From Coprinus comatus (lineage: Eukaryota > Basidiomycota > Agaricomycetes > Agaricales > Agaricaceae): 64,000 nucleotides of DNA. The DNA is taken from positions 1 to 64,000 of the forward strand of contig JAWPGT010000096.1 in the NCBI GenBank assembly GCA_034638255.1. Reading direction: 5' to 3'. The notes under the pieces are model-generated. The model saw only the letters and a list, made by a program, of their open reading frames with translations. It was not told the origin of the DNA and ran no database searches. A program made the translations under genes and the position numbers. Positions 9,832 to 21,740 of the stretch are shown here, piece after piece (the first letter of the stretch is position 1; each line of letters begins with the position of its first letter).

Positions 9832-12570
9832 ATGTCTTGTCATCGTGAGGTGTGTAGTTATTTACTTCACTTTAAGCTTTTTGTCCTGACGGAAACAGTT
9901 TCTCATTCTCGTTCTTACTAAGTACATACTACAAAAGCGCTACTGATCCGGAAACACAGCATTCGAAGGAATAGACCCAGTATGTGTCTCTATATTGAAG
10001 AAAGAATGATGGTGATACTAAGATTTATACACTTAGAACGTGAAAATCATTGATGAGGAAGTGGAAGCCAAAAGATGGGAAGGGTTGAACAAAAAAGGAG
10101 AGGCTTTGACGAAGGAAACATATGAGAGTTGGACGGGAGAATTGCACAATCTTCTCATTTTTGTAAGCAGCCTTGACTCTGACATCGTGAAATATATTTA
10201 TGATAATATCCTACAGGCCGGTCTCTTTTCCGCAATCATCACGGCGTTCACCATCGAAGCTAACAAAACCATACAGGGTGAACCCATAGTGATGGCTGTG
10301 CTTTTACTCCGAACAATCGTCCTGCAACTGAATAATCAATCAAATCCACAGGCAAATCTTCCTATTGACCTCTACCCAGAAACAGAACCCTCCCTATACT
10401 CTCAGCGCATCAATGCCCTGTACTCTGTTAGCCTTGCGCTCAGCCTTGCTGCGGTTCTGGGAGGGATTTTGTGCCTACAGTGGCTCCGAGAATTTGGAAA
10501 AAACATCACAGGGGTATCACATAAAGAGGACTTATTGCTACAACATCAACGTCACGAGAGTCTCCGGACCTGGGGTGTTTTAGTAATCCTCAATATGCTA
10601 CCACTCTTCCTACTGACTGCACTTGGCCTCTTCTTCGTTGGGTTCATGGTCTCACAATGGGGGTCAAAGTCCTTTTCCTCCATTCCTGTGACGTCCCTTG
10701 TTGCTCTTTGTGGTGGATTTGTTGCCTGTACCACTGTTCTCCCTACCTGTCAGTTTCTCTTCCTCATAGGAAAATCAACTCGTGCAAACGATCCTCGACC
10801 CATCCTTTGTCCATATCGGTCACCACAATCATGGCTATTTCATTTAGTCCTCCAAAAGATTTTCCTTATTACCAATCTGCCGTTATTGAAGCTGAAGGTG
10901 CAGTCGGATTTCTGGAAAGCTTTGAAGGGTATTAGCAGTTGGTTGGACTACGATATAAATGGTGTAAAAGGGTGGAAACAGAAAGCAGGGGCTGTGGAAA
11001 CAATAAATGAATCATTGTTGTGGATCTCACGCGAGTATAGACAGGCCACTATGGTTGCCCTGGATGCATACTGTTGCATGGTATTTGCTTCTTGTCATGG
11101 AATACGGATGAAGTTAAAAAAAAAAGATACACAACCAGCTGAACTTGAGTGGGGGTGGGAGGAAGGAGATTTATTGATGTCATTTGAAGGAGAAAATAAC
11201 ATGAACAATACTGAAATTATCCGGAAGATTCGTGCAAAGGCAGTGATTGATGCAATAGGGGAATGGAATAGGTCAGTTGTTTCATTGAAACATCCTGCAC
11301 CTCTGTCAAATATTTTGGCTTTGGAAAAATCCATTGGTGATATGAACTACGATTCTCAATCAGGTATGTATATTATATATATATACATATTCATTTAGTA
11401 ATATTTGCTCTAGCTCTCATGAGTGATGTTTACAGTGGCTTAAGGAGTTCGGAGGATACATGGGTTACTCCAGAAAATGCAGTTGCTATTGCCTGCCATG
11501 TGATCAATCAGAACTCTTGGCATTGGGATGAGACCATGTCTATTTTAAAGGAACTATGCAAGCGTTCTACCACTCAATTACTTCCTCACATACATCATCT
11601 CTGCAATAAACTCCGGGAAAAGTACTGCTCAGACCACAAGTGTCAATGGCTGGTCTGGATATTCAACAATGTGTTTCCTTCTGTGGACTCGGCGCACTAC
11701 AAAGACCTTGCACCAATACTTGAAAGGCTGCTTGTAGAATGTGATGAGTGCTTTATTGAACCGTGTTTGTCTTTTCCTCTACTCCTCCATCTCTCTCTCT
11801 GATCACCATTACAATTTACCCCTCAGTCTTTGCAGAACACTTCCTGAAAATCATAAATAATCTTGCCTCAAAGCGTCTCATTTGCGAAGAAAGATCATTA
11901 GATAACATATTTCTCTACACTAAAAACATCCTACTACACTCATGGGGGCTATCTGCAATACTCTCTTCCATTGAGACAACCCTCACCGGAATACTTTCCG
12001 TTGCACAAGAATGCACTCAACAAGGCCCTTACTCAAGACATTCTATCCTACACCCAAAATATATGACCATTCCGCGCACACTGCCTAGACCTGGAAGTGA
12101 TACAGACCTGGAACCTGTATGGATTGTGATAGACAACTTCAACATGAGATTGAAGGATGTATGGGGCATACATGAGGCTGTTGGACCTAGTAGTGAAATA
12201 TCAGGCAAAACAGAGGAGTATACACACACTTTTGGTATGTCACAAGCTTATCTCCTCCCGTGATGTATCTACTAGTTTACTAGAAGCTGAAGCACATAAA
12301 GAAGCAACCAGCCATATCGTCCATTCAACTGGAAATCCATCTATAACCACACCGCGTAATCCTAAACATATTGATTTGGAAGAAATATCTAGTGGTATGA
12401 TTGGAGTTGATGGTGGAAAATCTAATCCTGAACCTCACTCAACTACTTCATCTATTTATTTTCCTACAAAAGTGAACCTGCCTGGTCAATTACCAGTCAA
12501 CACGAGTACAACGGACAATTCTAAGATTGAAGACTGCAGTGGCTCCGGTCAGCCTTCGTCTTCCCAATGA
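9832..12570 (+). CDS. DUF6535 multi-pass membrane protein, copy 2 (shorter tail)
   Basis: Function unknown; the DUF6535 domain is an Agaricomycete-expanded membrane domain. Exon model by splice signals and phase: 10037-10162, 10217-11363, 11414-11764, 11827-12234 and 12284-12570, which join without a stop into 772 residues. Upstream, a mini-exon (FEGIDP, 9960-9979) and an ATG exon at 9832 with a GTGTGT donor are likely, but their reading phase does not fit cleanly, so the exact start is open. Four hydrophobic segments: AGLFSAIITAFTIE, the NALYSVSLALSLAAVLGGIL region, the VLVILNMLPLFLL region, and the LVALCGGFVACTTVLP region. Between segments 2 and 3 lies the conserved QHQRHESLRTWG loop. The C-terminal half is soluble and helical-looking. 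The tail is about 96 residues against about 200 in copies 3 and 4. No disabling change was seen except a weakened acceptor before exon 2. Confidence 0.78.
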
Positions 12571-12856
12571 TACAATCCAACCTCCGGAAAGTAAGCTCTG
12601 ACGCTTGGGTACACCAACAGGGTGGTGTTCTAGGTGCTATGTAGTACCAGAAGCTCAGGATAGAATACCATATAGGTCTAGGCTAGTATAACCTTTGCTT
12701 ATTATTTCATTTTATTGCGTGAAGACTATGTATTGTATATATATGTACGGATATTACATTGTTTTGTTTTGTCTTGATTCGTTGTAGGATTTGCTTTATG
12801 AACGAGTCTCTTGGTATAATATACACTTCCATTTATATTGACTTGTTCAATTGGTA
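12571..12856. other. 3' flank of DUF6535 copy 2, no gene
   Basis: AT-rich non-coding stretch with a TATATATATG run near 12740. It does not follow the 3' flank shared by copies 3 and 4 (30664 and 47006), so this copy has a different downstream context. Confidence 0.4.
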
Positions 12857-13185
12857 CTATCGTTGCCCAGTTCGGAATGTCACAAGAATGACCGTAATAG
12901 TTTCAACCTCCGCTTGACGCTAGCGTCAGACATTCAAGGATATATAATGTGCAATCAATACCTCATCAATATTCAATATCCGACAGGCAAGGCTTCGGCA
13001 GGCGTGACAACCCTCCCGAAAATTGTCTTCAAAACCCCACTTTCCTTCCCACAAAAAATGGTATGATAGCATTCAGAGTAGTGTAAATAATAAGCATACA
13101 AGTTTTTGGGTGCGGACTTGCCCCGAGCGAGGAGGAAAAGGGAATTCCGAACTTGTGATGATTCCGAACTTCTGGGTAACGATAG
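12857..13185. mobile_element. Non-autonomous TA-flanked element (MITE), 329 bp
   Basis: The termini are inverted repeats: CTATCGTTGCCCAG at 12857-12870 and, read on the other strand from 13185, CTATCGTTACCCAG; one mismatch in 14. After a two-base gap both continue with GTTCGGAAT or TTCGGAAT and CACAAG. A TA stands directly outside each end (12855-12856 and 13186-13187), the target duplication expected of the Tc1/mariner superfamily. No transposase; the 122-residue minus-strand open frame inside is taken to be chance. The TIRs do not match those of the Tc1 element at 3355, so another transposase would have moved it. Confidence 0.75.
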
Positions 13186-13187
13186 TA

Positions 13188-13830
13188 TGTCGAATCTAAC
13201 AGTGGAAATCCCATACAAATAGTAGTGTTCCGACTCGGAGTCGCCCCTTTCCCATTTCTCTATTGGATCCTCAAAAGTATTTTCACTTGTACAGTCACTT
13301 GCTTGGATAGTAATTCTCACACAACTTAGCCTGGTCTTCACCCAAGTTCACGGTTTTTACTGGTCCTCAGGCTCAGAGGATGCAGATCAGAAGCTCAAAA
13401 GTATCCTCAGCCACTTTTTACCATTCCCGTGTCTGTCTTCAACCAGAGCTTGGCTTAAATTGGTCATGTCATGCAGCCACAGGTCTCTGGATGTCGTAGT
13501 GGATCGTGGATGAATACAATGTAGTTAGTCATAACATGCATGAGATCGAAACGTGTATAGTGCGGTATCAGCTTACTTTTTCATCTTCTACCACCACTAC
13601 CGGCCCATCCCGTTTCATCAGTGATCACTGGCGACGAAACAGTCATTCGCCTCCACCAAAACTTAACTACGAAGACCAGTAGCCTGTCCGGGCCTTGATT
13701 CAATGGTTTAATAAAGAAGTCAAGGCGCACATTACTAAACATGTGGCCTTGTTCTCCAAGCCTTAAGGCATTAAAAAGTCGTTCAAAAAGTCCGGCTCGG
13801 CTCTTCCCAGCTCTGGCCTCAGGCTCGAAC
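13188..13830. repeat. Connecting repeat (type B), diverged copy
   Basis: It matches the 22900-23250 and 39930-40250 stretches (CTCAGAGGATGCAGATCAGAAGCTCAAA at 13372-13399 in shortened form). A stop-broken frame at 13670-13740 (PVRALIQWFNKEVKA) resembles the '(EP)VWALIDDFNVRLQE' segment in the DUF6535 genes. No functional gene. Confidence 0.5.
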
Positions 13831-14180
13831 GCTTGAGTTTTGACATCACTACGAGTCCGCTTTATCCCGCTCTCCCTTTCGCTCTGGCCAATCTCGTTCA
13901 CTATCAATCTAAAACAATCAATGAGGAGGATAGGATGTCAGTACCACTTATTCCTTCTTTTCCATCTGTCCTTGGTCCTATTCATCCACAAGTTGCAGCT
14001 GACTCGAGTATTCAGGAAGCCATGGATGAGGAGCCTGAAGCTGCAAAAACTCACGATCAGCCAGTGTATTAAGTCATTCACGATCCAACCAAGTTATGGA
14101 GTTGGGTGTTACCATAAACATATACCATATCGATTATGTGCTGTAACACATCTAGTGCAAGCAATTGCTCCATCATAAAT
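13831..14180 (+). pseudogene. Cys-motif family fragment, exon 1 fused to part of exon 2
   Basis: 13930-14070 keeps the family's N-terminal segment (MSVPLIPSFPSVLGPIHP, then ADSSIQEAMDEEPEAA). The frame then meets a stop, and the remainder of exon 1 plus the intron is missing. 14082-14150 is a shortened Cys exon ('GATCCAACCAAGTTATGGAG' at 14088) with the cysteines out of frame. A broken relic. Confidence 0.55.
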
Positions 14181-15240
14181 AGCATCGCGGGTTCTCTGGG
14201 AATACTGTTTCGGCTGCCGAACCAGCTGAATCGAATCTATTGTGTGTCACTGAGTACGTACCAATATCCAAAAAGAGAAATATAATAGAGATCAAGAAAT
14301 ATACGTTCTATATACTTATTGATCGACGTATCCTTCTCACCCATGGACTCTCCCGTCCTGGTTTTATCTCTTCAAAACCTATTGTCCACCCGACTGTGGA
14401 CTGTTCACTTGCGTAGCATAGCATCTGTATTCACATCTGTACATGCAATCACATTCGTACCCTGCCATCCATTAACGTAACAAAGTACACTCTATAAGAT
14501 TACACCCAAGCTTTGACTCTTGAGTCGCTTAAGACTTCGGTGCGCTGAGGTTAAAGTTGGGGTTTGGTGCTGCTATGTAAGTTAAGATCCAGGAGGTGTG
14601 GTGGTTTTTGGTGGAGGGTATACCACTAGCAGGAATAAGGGAGAAACGGGAGATACACAACTCGACTCAGGATTCCTCAACATGAACAAGAACAAAATCG
14701 AACAACTGAATCCGCGTTAAGGTGAATGGGGATTTAACCCTAAAACCAAGGAAGAGTGTGATAAAGATGAAGTTGACGATGACTTTCGAGGTTTTAATCT
14801 GGGGGGCTTTTGATACAAAGGTCACCGAAGGTCGATAAATGAATAGAAAAGATGTGTACTGCACCTGAATCTTCATTTTATCTGTAGCAAGATTCAGAAT
14901 TCTGGAAATATGTACATAGCTTCTTCGCAAGATCAGTAACTTGTCCCTGTATATCCACATTCAGCAAATATGTTAGGATGTGTACATAAAACAGTTACAG
15001 AACAGGGTGGGGCACACCCACAGGATAAGATACATACCCGTTCTTCGACTGAGCTCTTCACCAATAATCATATCCTTAGAAACATTGGTTTTATTAAATT
15101 CACTGGTAGAAGAAGGTTCGGGGGTGTTGTGTTTCAGGTTGACGCCAATGACGTTCATTGTTCGTTGTGAGTGAGAAAGAATAAGATTTGGGAGCAGTCA
15201 GTTGAACAAGAAGAGAGAAACTGACAACATAATAACCAGT
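14181..15240. other. Spacer resembling the DUF6535 downstream region; no gene supported
   Basis: 14330-14520 parallels 30950-31070 and 37940-38090 (towns of 'cattaacgtaacaaagtaca' and the 'ggactctcccgtcctggttt' line). The minus-strand gene exons found in the other downstream spacers are not recognisable here. 14640-15170 has several overlapping short open frames on both strands, none with a supported start, splice site or family resemblance. Confidence 0.4.
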
Positions 15241-16700
15241 GAGTGAGGGATGTTGTTGAAGACACGGTTACGTCAAGGGACATCAGAGTCTTTGAGACAT
15301 TTGCCCGCATCTTCAATGTTCAACAACCAACCACATCATGGTATCGGACTATTCCATACTCCCCAGTCCAGGACTCCAATAATCACTTCTACAGAACAAC
15401 ATGCCTAAAATTTGATATTTGGGCGGAGTTTTTTACACTGTATAGTGTATGGATTCTATGTTTCGAAAGAGTTCTAAGGCATGGTTGAAGGGGTTGAATC
15501 AATGAGATCCGGAATAAGTAAGTGAAATTTCTGACACGCTCTTTTCCGACGTTGTCAGTGAATTTTCGTTTCATTTGTTTAGATTTACGAGTCCCGTATG
15601 ATCCAGGATTCGATATGATCGTAAGCATATACGATATTAATTATGTGTCACAGCATGTCGTACTTGTTCACGCACGAAAACTTTTTAGAAAACAGGTGAT
15701 TATGCACTGCGTGGGTGACTCGATAATCGAACTGGATTATCAAGGACATACCTAAACTTTACTCTGAGACCCACGCTCAAGAGTAAAGTAAAGCTTGGAT
15801 AAATACTCGCTAGTACTTGATAATCTGTGTGGATTACCAAGTCACTGGCACAGTGTATGGAGAAATTGTGGTTGGAGGAAAAGGAGTATGATTATCTCAT
15901 GAAACTTGTTCCACCTAGAGGAAGTGGTATTTGCGATGGTCACGTTGGTACTAGTGTTCATGAGGATTCCGGGACAGGTTGCCGGGACTGAGACTAGAAT
16001 TAGTGTAGATTGCGACTGCAGTCTACCCTTATTACTATGAAGGTGATAAACCCGGTTACGAAACATCCGACTTCGATTTTGACAAGGAAGAGACCCAAGA
16101 GCACAGGAAAAGGTACTGATAGAAACGAATATGGGAATGTGAATGGTTGTGGAGACGACTCGGAAAAAAAGACACCTTATTAGGCTCGTCGGCTTCACAC
16201 TGACATTTCTCTCCTTCTGACACAGTCTCCGGATCTGATCTTGATTTAAGTTCTCATTCTAGTTTTCAAAAGCTGAATCGGAATCCGAGATGGAAGCTGA
16301 GCCGAAGGAAGATGAATTAGAACACGAGACCAAAATGATGATGAAACCCCCTCTGATAAAGAACGTCAAAAGATTGGGTTGGGTTGCATTGTATAGGTCA
16401 GAAGTGACTCGCTCCTCAAAGCTTTATACGTGCCGGTGACACATCAACGTCAAACATCAGGACTGAAGATTTCGTCACAGAATTCGACATCCACGTCATC
16501 GGATCTTGCAGAGAATCCGAATGAAATCGTAGCTTTTAATGCAATACTCGAACTACTACGACTTCATCTACTCATGGTCATAGACCTCAACCGACTACTC
16601 AAGGAGCTCAGAAAGCATTAGTTTGGCACTCAGCAGGAATCATTCAAGACCGTCCCGGAAATATAAATGTTCAACCAACTGGGAGCGCCGACAATAGCAA
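15241..16700 (+). pseudogene. Cys-motif family copy with MITE insertion
   Basis: Near-duplicate of 49800-50930. Exon 1 end (MFRKSSKAWLKGLN) is at 15450-15505 and is followed by a TGA; the Cys exon at 15586 has TAC and CGT in place of the first two Cys codons, shared with the paralog, so the damage predates the duplication. A 151-bp insertion (15705-15855) splits the Met-Glu-Lys-Leu segment. The C-terminal acidic part (16270-16330) and Thr/Arg-rich part (16430-16620) follow in changed frames. Not functional. Confidence 0.65.
15705..15855. mobile_element. 151-bp MITE with TATG target duplication
   Basis: The ends are imperfect inverted repeats: CACTGCGTGGGTGACT at the left, and CACTGTGCCAGTGACT read from the right. 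TATG stands on both sides (15701-15704 and 15856-15859). The paralogous site near 50095 has one TATG and no insert, which fixes the borders exactly. Inside, ACTTTACTCTGAG pairs with CTCAAGAGTAAAGT, giving a central hairpin. No coding capacity. The superfamily cannot be named from a 4-bp duplication alone. Confidence 0.85.
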
Positions 16701-18317
16701 ACTTGAATGATACCCTACTTCATAACCTTCAATGTTGTTGGTAGATGTCATGCTGACTCTGGCAGAGAGAACGTCATCAACGTAATTGGAATAATACCTA
16801 ATACCTAGACTTTGTGTTAATATTCAGTATATTTTGTGAGATATTTAAAGAAGTAGAGATTTGACTTTAAATCAAAATCATGAGGTACAGTCGACGCTCT
16901 GACCATCGTTCTATTTTAGTCCATTATCCAGGGTGTTGACACATCACGTCATACCAAAACTCTCTCTCTTCCCAACACTTTAGTCCTCTGCTTCACTTGA
17001 TCTGCGCTGGCTGTCCTTTTCCGACTAGATTTGGCCTTCCTCTGGAATCAACACGTCTCTTGGCTACTAGTCTACCGCGTCTCTTGGCACTTTTGCTTAT
17101 TTGGGCATTGAACACTCCTGTACTTGCAGTGGCTTCCAACCATAGGATGCACATTGGAAGCGTACTTGGATAGGTCGTGTATGTTATCATTTGGGCATCT
17201 GGATGACGTGGTAGATGATGCATGCATGCATTGTGGTTAGGAAGGACTAATATTATTGTGAGTTATGTCATTTATACAGTACGGGTATCTACTCAACACA
17301 GCATCGGCATACCTTTTCAAGCTCTACATCTGTATCCTGTCATACTACGATGATGATAAAACAAAGGCCTGTCACAATTCACAAGCGCTCCGTGCCCGTC
17401 ATATTGGATTTATCTTGCTTAGTGTCACATGTATTCTCTGCATGAAGTTCTATCGATCCCTGACTTCACAAGACATTGACCGAGGCGCACGATATGGGGT
17501 TTACATGGTGATGTCGAGAAAAGCGAGGGGCTGGAAAATAGAGGAAAACACGGAGCACTGGTACGTCACAAGCCTATCTTTTATATTCACCCATATTGAT
17601 AATGTACTAGAACTACATAAAGACATCCGTGGCATTAAAAATGTCATTGATACTGGAGTAATTCATGATTTCAAGGTCCCGAACATCATTCATCTAACAA
17701 TAACCCCGCTCAACATATAACCCAGTTCTCCAAGCCTTAAGCCATCTCTTTCCGTTGTCGCCACGAATGTTTCGTTTCCTTTTTCCACGCTGTTCAGAGG
17801 GGTCATAAGGAAGTCGAGTCAATGATCTTTCAGCGGGTATTGCTTGAATCCTGTTGGAGTATGTCGTACATGTATGCGCTGCTCATGCTACAGTTGCAGT
17901 TTCTTTGTTCTGTTTTTCTTCTTGGATTGCTTCAATGATGCTTCTCCTTTGGTTTTGACTTCGAGGATTTCTCAGAGGTTCTAATGGAATGTTAAACGAT
18001 CGATAGTACCTGTTAATGCCGAAAGGGCTTGGTATAATCCCCCGTGTTCTGGTTCTCGGTTTTTCTCTCTCTTTCTTGGGATATGATAATAGGAGTGGAA
18101 GTGGGAATGGTCGTGGAGAACGAAATGAGATCAGCACAAATATTATCAAGTCCGTCAGATTCACATCTCTCTCCTTTTGACACAGTTCTTATTCTCATTC
18201 AAAAGAAGGCGAATCTGAGTCTGAAGATGAAGATGAATTAGAATATGCTATGACCACACATCTCTATTCTCGACATGGTGATTATTGCTCTACTGTTTCG
18301 GAATAGTTGATCAATTG
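16701..18317. repeat. Connecting repeat (type D), copy 1 of 3
   Basis: Nearly the same sequence as 34400-35760 and 50940-52326. It contains the 'ctctgcttcacttgatctgc' core at 16987, a GTGAGTTATGTCATTTATAC segment at 17259, the GGTACGTCACAAGCCTATCT segment at about 17561 and the 5' flank of the next Cys-motif copy. The 151-residue open frame at 17265-17720 is not conserved in the other copies, so no gene is called. Confidence 0.7.
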
Positions 18318-18450
18318 ACTAGTGTCCATGTGTCGTTACGTCAATGACAACCCTCTATTCCCAACGTTTATTTTCTTTGTACAGCGTCTTTCTCTTCCCT
18401 TGCACCTTGCTTGTTCACCCACAGTTCTGTTATCTTCATCTTCATCATTC

Positions 18451-19435
18451 ATGGATCCAGCCTATCTCTCCTCTACAAATGAATTTAAATCAACCAATGA
18501 TAGGATGTCACTACCGCCCATCGTCACACTTCCACTTCCTTCACCTTCATCTTCACCTGTCCTTGTTCCTGTTCATCCACCAGCGGCAGCTGACTAGAAT
18601 GTTCAGGGAGACATGGATGACGAATCGGAAGCTGCAAGTACTCACGATCAGCTAATGTGTCAACTCAACATTGACAGCAATGAGACTCGAAATCGAGTTT
18701 TAGTGTCAGATCTTTGGACTCAGTTTTTTAAACTGTATAGACATCCTTTTGGACGTATGAATTCTATGTTTCAAAAGAGTGCTAAGATATGGTTGAAGGG
18801 CTTGAATAAAGGAGATCCGGAATATGTAAGTGAAAATTACTGACACTCTTTTCCGACGTTGTCACTAAATTTTGTTTTATTTTTATATTTCTAGATTTGC
18901 GAGTCATGTACGATCCAACCAGGTTATGGAGTTGGGTGTGATTGTAAACATATACAATGCCAATTATTTTTTGAACGACATCGTTTTTGTTCACATATAA
19001 GTGATTTTAGGGGGCGGGTGATTATGGAGAAATTGAGGTTGGAGGAAAACTATCTCGTGAAACTTGTTCCTCTTAGAGGAAGTGGTATTCGTGTTAGTCA
19101 TGTAGGATCGCCAGCGTGGTCTACCCAGGCTCATATTACTACAAATATGGGGATGGCGAGCCGAGTTGCTGTGACCTCAAAAAGAAAGGGTGTTGATAGA
19201 ATAGAATATGGGAATGGTCACGGAGGAAGAAAAAAGAGACTGAAACCGATATTATCACGTTCGTCATCTTTCATATTTCTCTCATTCTGACGCAGTTCTC
19301 ATTTTTTTTTTTTGCAAAGTTGAACCCGATGAAGATGAATCAGAATCTGACGATGATGGTGAATCTGACTCAAATCAAAATATCAGGTTAGCTTGTGCAG
19401 GTCAGGACTCAGAAGAGACCGGAGGTCCTTACTCG
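18451..19435 (+). pseudogene. Cys-motif family copy, best-kept exons 1 and 2
   Basis: Exon 1 is 18451-18825 (125 codons): Pro/Ser-rich start, acidic DDESEAAS, then DLWTQFFKLYRHPFGRMNS and MFQKSAKIWLKGLNKGDPEY, ending in a GTAAGTG donor. One in-frame TAG stands at 18595-18597 where the family has a Ser codon. Exon 2 starts at 18895 after TTTCTAG: ICESCTIQPGYGVGCDC, then a CQL segment in which the sixth cysteine is Phe, then a CSH motif. It runs open for 132 codons through MEKLRLEE and the PLRGSG motif to a basic stretch (RKKRLK). A short pyrimidine-rich intron (GTTCG...GACGCAG) would lead to the acidic EPDEDESES segment, which is cut off near 19435. Metal binding by the Cys cluster is inferred from spacing only. 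Confidence 0.65.
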
Positions 19436-20230
19436 TAGGGTATGATTGAGAGAATTTCTGCAATGAGGCAGCCTAGTTCTGTAAACATGTAAGTGTGCTT
19501 CTATATTTTCAGTAATTTTGAAGCCTACATTTCCTCGACGTTCTATTTTAGTGCGTTGTCCAGGGTCGTTGACCCATCACGTTATAACCACAACTCTCTC
19601 ACATCCCAATACTGTTAATCCTCTACTTCACTTGATCTGCTCTGGCTGTCTGTTTCTGGCGTAGAATTGGCCTTCTTGAATCCACACGCCTTGGCTACTA
19701 GTCTCTCAGGTTCACTTGGAACATTCTCCCATACTCACAGGGCGCTTTCCAAGCATTGGATGGACATTGGAAGCATACTACAGGTCGTCTATGGTTATCA
19801 TTTATGTCTCTGGATGTCGTGATGGGTAGTGGATGGATACATGGCGGTTGGAAGGGCTAGTGCGCCTATTATTGTGAGTCATGGTGCTATAATGATCATT
19901 GATGGTCGACATAAAGATCGGTTTTACAATCCATCATTGCCGACGAGACACTTGTTCATCAACGAAATCCTGGCTATGATGAGGACCTGTGGTCTGTTTA
20001 GGCCTTGATTAACAACTTTAATGAGAAACTGAAGCGTATATCGGGCATATTTGATGAAATATTGGACACAATGGAAGAAAACACGGTTTTCTGACAGAGA
20101 AATATCTGCCGATCCCGCTTCAAAACGATCAACATATCACAAATGAACTTCAATTCTCCCATCATTCTATCCATGTCTTCCCAAAATTCCTAATTTTATT
20201 CATCTAACACCAACTCTACCGTCAATACTC
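19436..20230. repeat. Connecting repeat, copy of 4648-5520
   Basis: Same order of segments as 4660-5520, including the CTGTAAACATGTAAGTGTGC motif and a relic reading 'LINNFNEKLKRI' at about 20008-20045 similar to a segment of the DUF6535 soluble domain. No gene. Confidence 0.6.
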
Positions 20231-21740
20231 ATGCCAAAGAAGAGAAAAAGTACTTGAACGTGTTATATGACACCGGCGGAATGGATCTGGCCAGTTGATG
20301 GGATATCAATATCTCAAGATCAGTACTTGAAATCGCACTCCTACAATCTAGTGTTTTTGGTGCCGTGGGTCATCGTTAAATTATACCTTGACCGTTACGA
20401 CATCTCAAGGTTTGCAAATGACCCGAACTTGGCACTCCACGGCTCCGATCGCAGTAGAGAAAAGAAGAAAAAAGAGAAAATGGGTATATCGTTGCACCTG
20501 TCTAGGGAAGATCCAGAAACGCAATGAGGAGAGAGGAGTGTTCGGTCAAAGGATGGAAAGACGAAGGACGGTAATTGGCATCTCTATCAACTATTCACCT
20601 GAATGGATTCTGTGCCACTCAGTACTCACACTCATGTCGGCATATTCAAACGTTCGGGGCAGTAAGGCATTATTAGTTCGTTGTCTAATGTGCTTCTGCT
20701 AGGCTTCTGCTCTCCGGGCTTGTTCACAAGTAGAACAAGCGAAGAGGGTGCCGTTATGACAACCACTCACATCCCAACACCTACTCTACCACTTTACTCA
20801 ATCCGCTCTGGGTATCTATTTCCGGTGTTCCTCCTGAATGTCTTACCTTCTTACTCTCGGCTGCCAACCTGCCACATCTTTCTGCAGGTGTATACATTTC
20901 CGGACTCTCATACGCAAGATATATGCAACTTTCTAAGCATAATAGGATGAAAATCCGAGGCTGAAAAAGCAACTTTCTAGGCGTTCGTTTCTTCATTCCT
21001 GTGTCTGACTTCAACCCAAATTTCTCTCTCTTAGTCGTGTATGCTGTACTGAGGTCTAGTGAAGACACGGCGAATGGATGCGTTGTGGTTAGGGAGTCCT
21101 AGTGCATCATTATTGTGAGTCATATCATACAGCTTGTGTCTACGATATCGATGTTACCTTTCAATCTAGCTCAATTAATAATTACCTTTCATTCAATCCA
21201 CACACCACTTCCAACGAAACCGTTGTGCCTCTACACTAATGCCTACCTACGACGATAGGACCTGTAGCCTGTACACAATAGTCATACGATCAATCACATA
21301 CATGGGGTCAATATTTCAATGACGATCAACTTTCTCTCGATTACATCATTCTCAGACTTACCTCTCGAAACGAAAACCTTTTTTCTGGCCAACTGCTAAT
21401 GATTAATTAATTGTCGTGAACCACCGCCTATTGTATGTCAATATATGCACGTGTTCGGGACATGTGCATACTACTTGTTTGCATAGTTCCCATCAGTGGT
21501 GTTTGGACTTTGCTTAACTGGTCCTAAACAGCAGATGGAAGGTTCGCAGATGATGTCGAGACATACGCATTACACTGTAGGGTCGGAGAAGTCGTAACTG
21601 CTGAATGCTTGGGATTGATGCTGACTATGTACCCATCGTTGGTTAAGCGCCAATCCCGAGAAGGTGGTTCAGGTAATTTGTTTTGTCGCGTACACATTGC
21701 TTACAGACTCAGTGTTGGGACTTGAAAACAAATCACTATT
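20231..21740. other. Unique-looking stretch; no gene supported
   Basis: 20690-21120 is a diverged type-B repeat ('ccactttactcaatccgctctgg' zone at 20787). The remainder has only short open frames without start context, splice signals or resemblance to the modules. I see nothing else in it. Confidence 0.35.

Noticed and set aside
12973..13341. 122-codon minus-strand open frame
   Set aside because: It overlaps the TIR and border of the 329-bp MITE and has no recognisable domain.
17265..17720. 151-codon plus-strand frame in a type-D repeat
   Set aside because: In the copies at 34968 and 51500 the frame is broken at different places, so it is chance.
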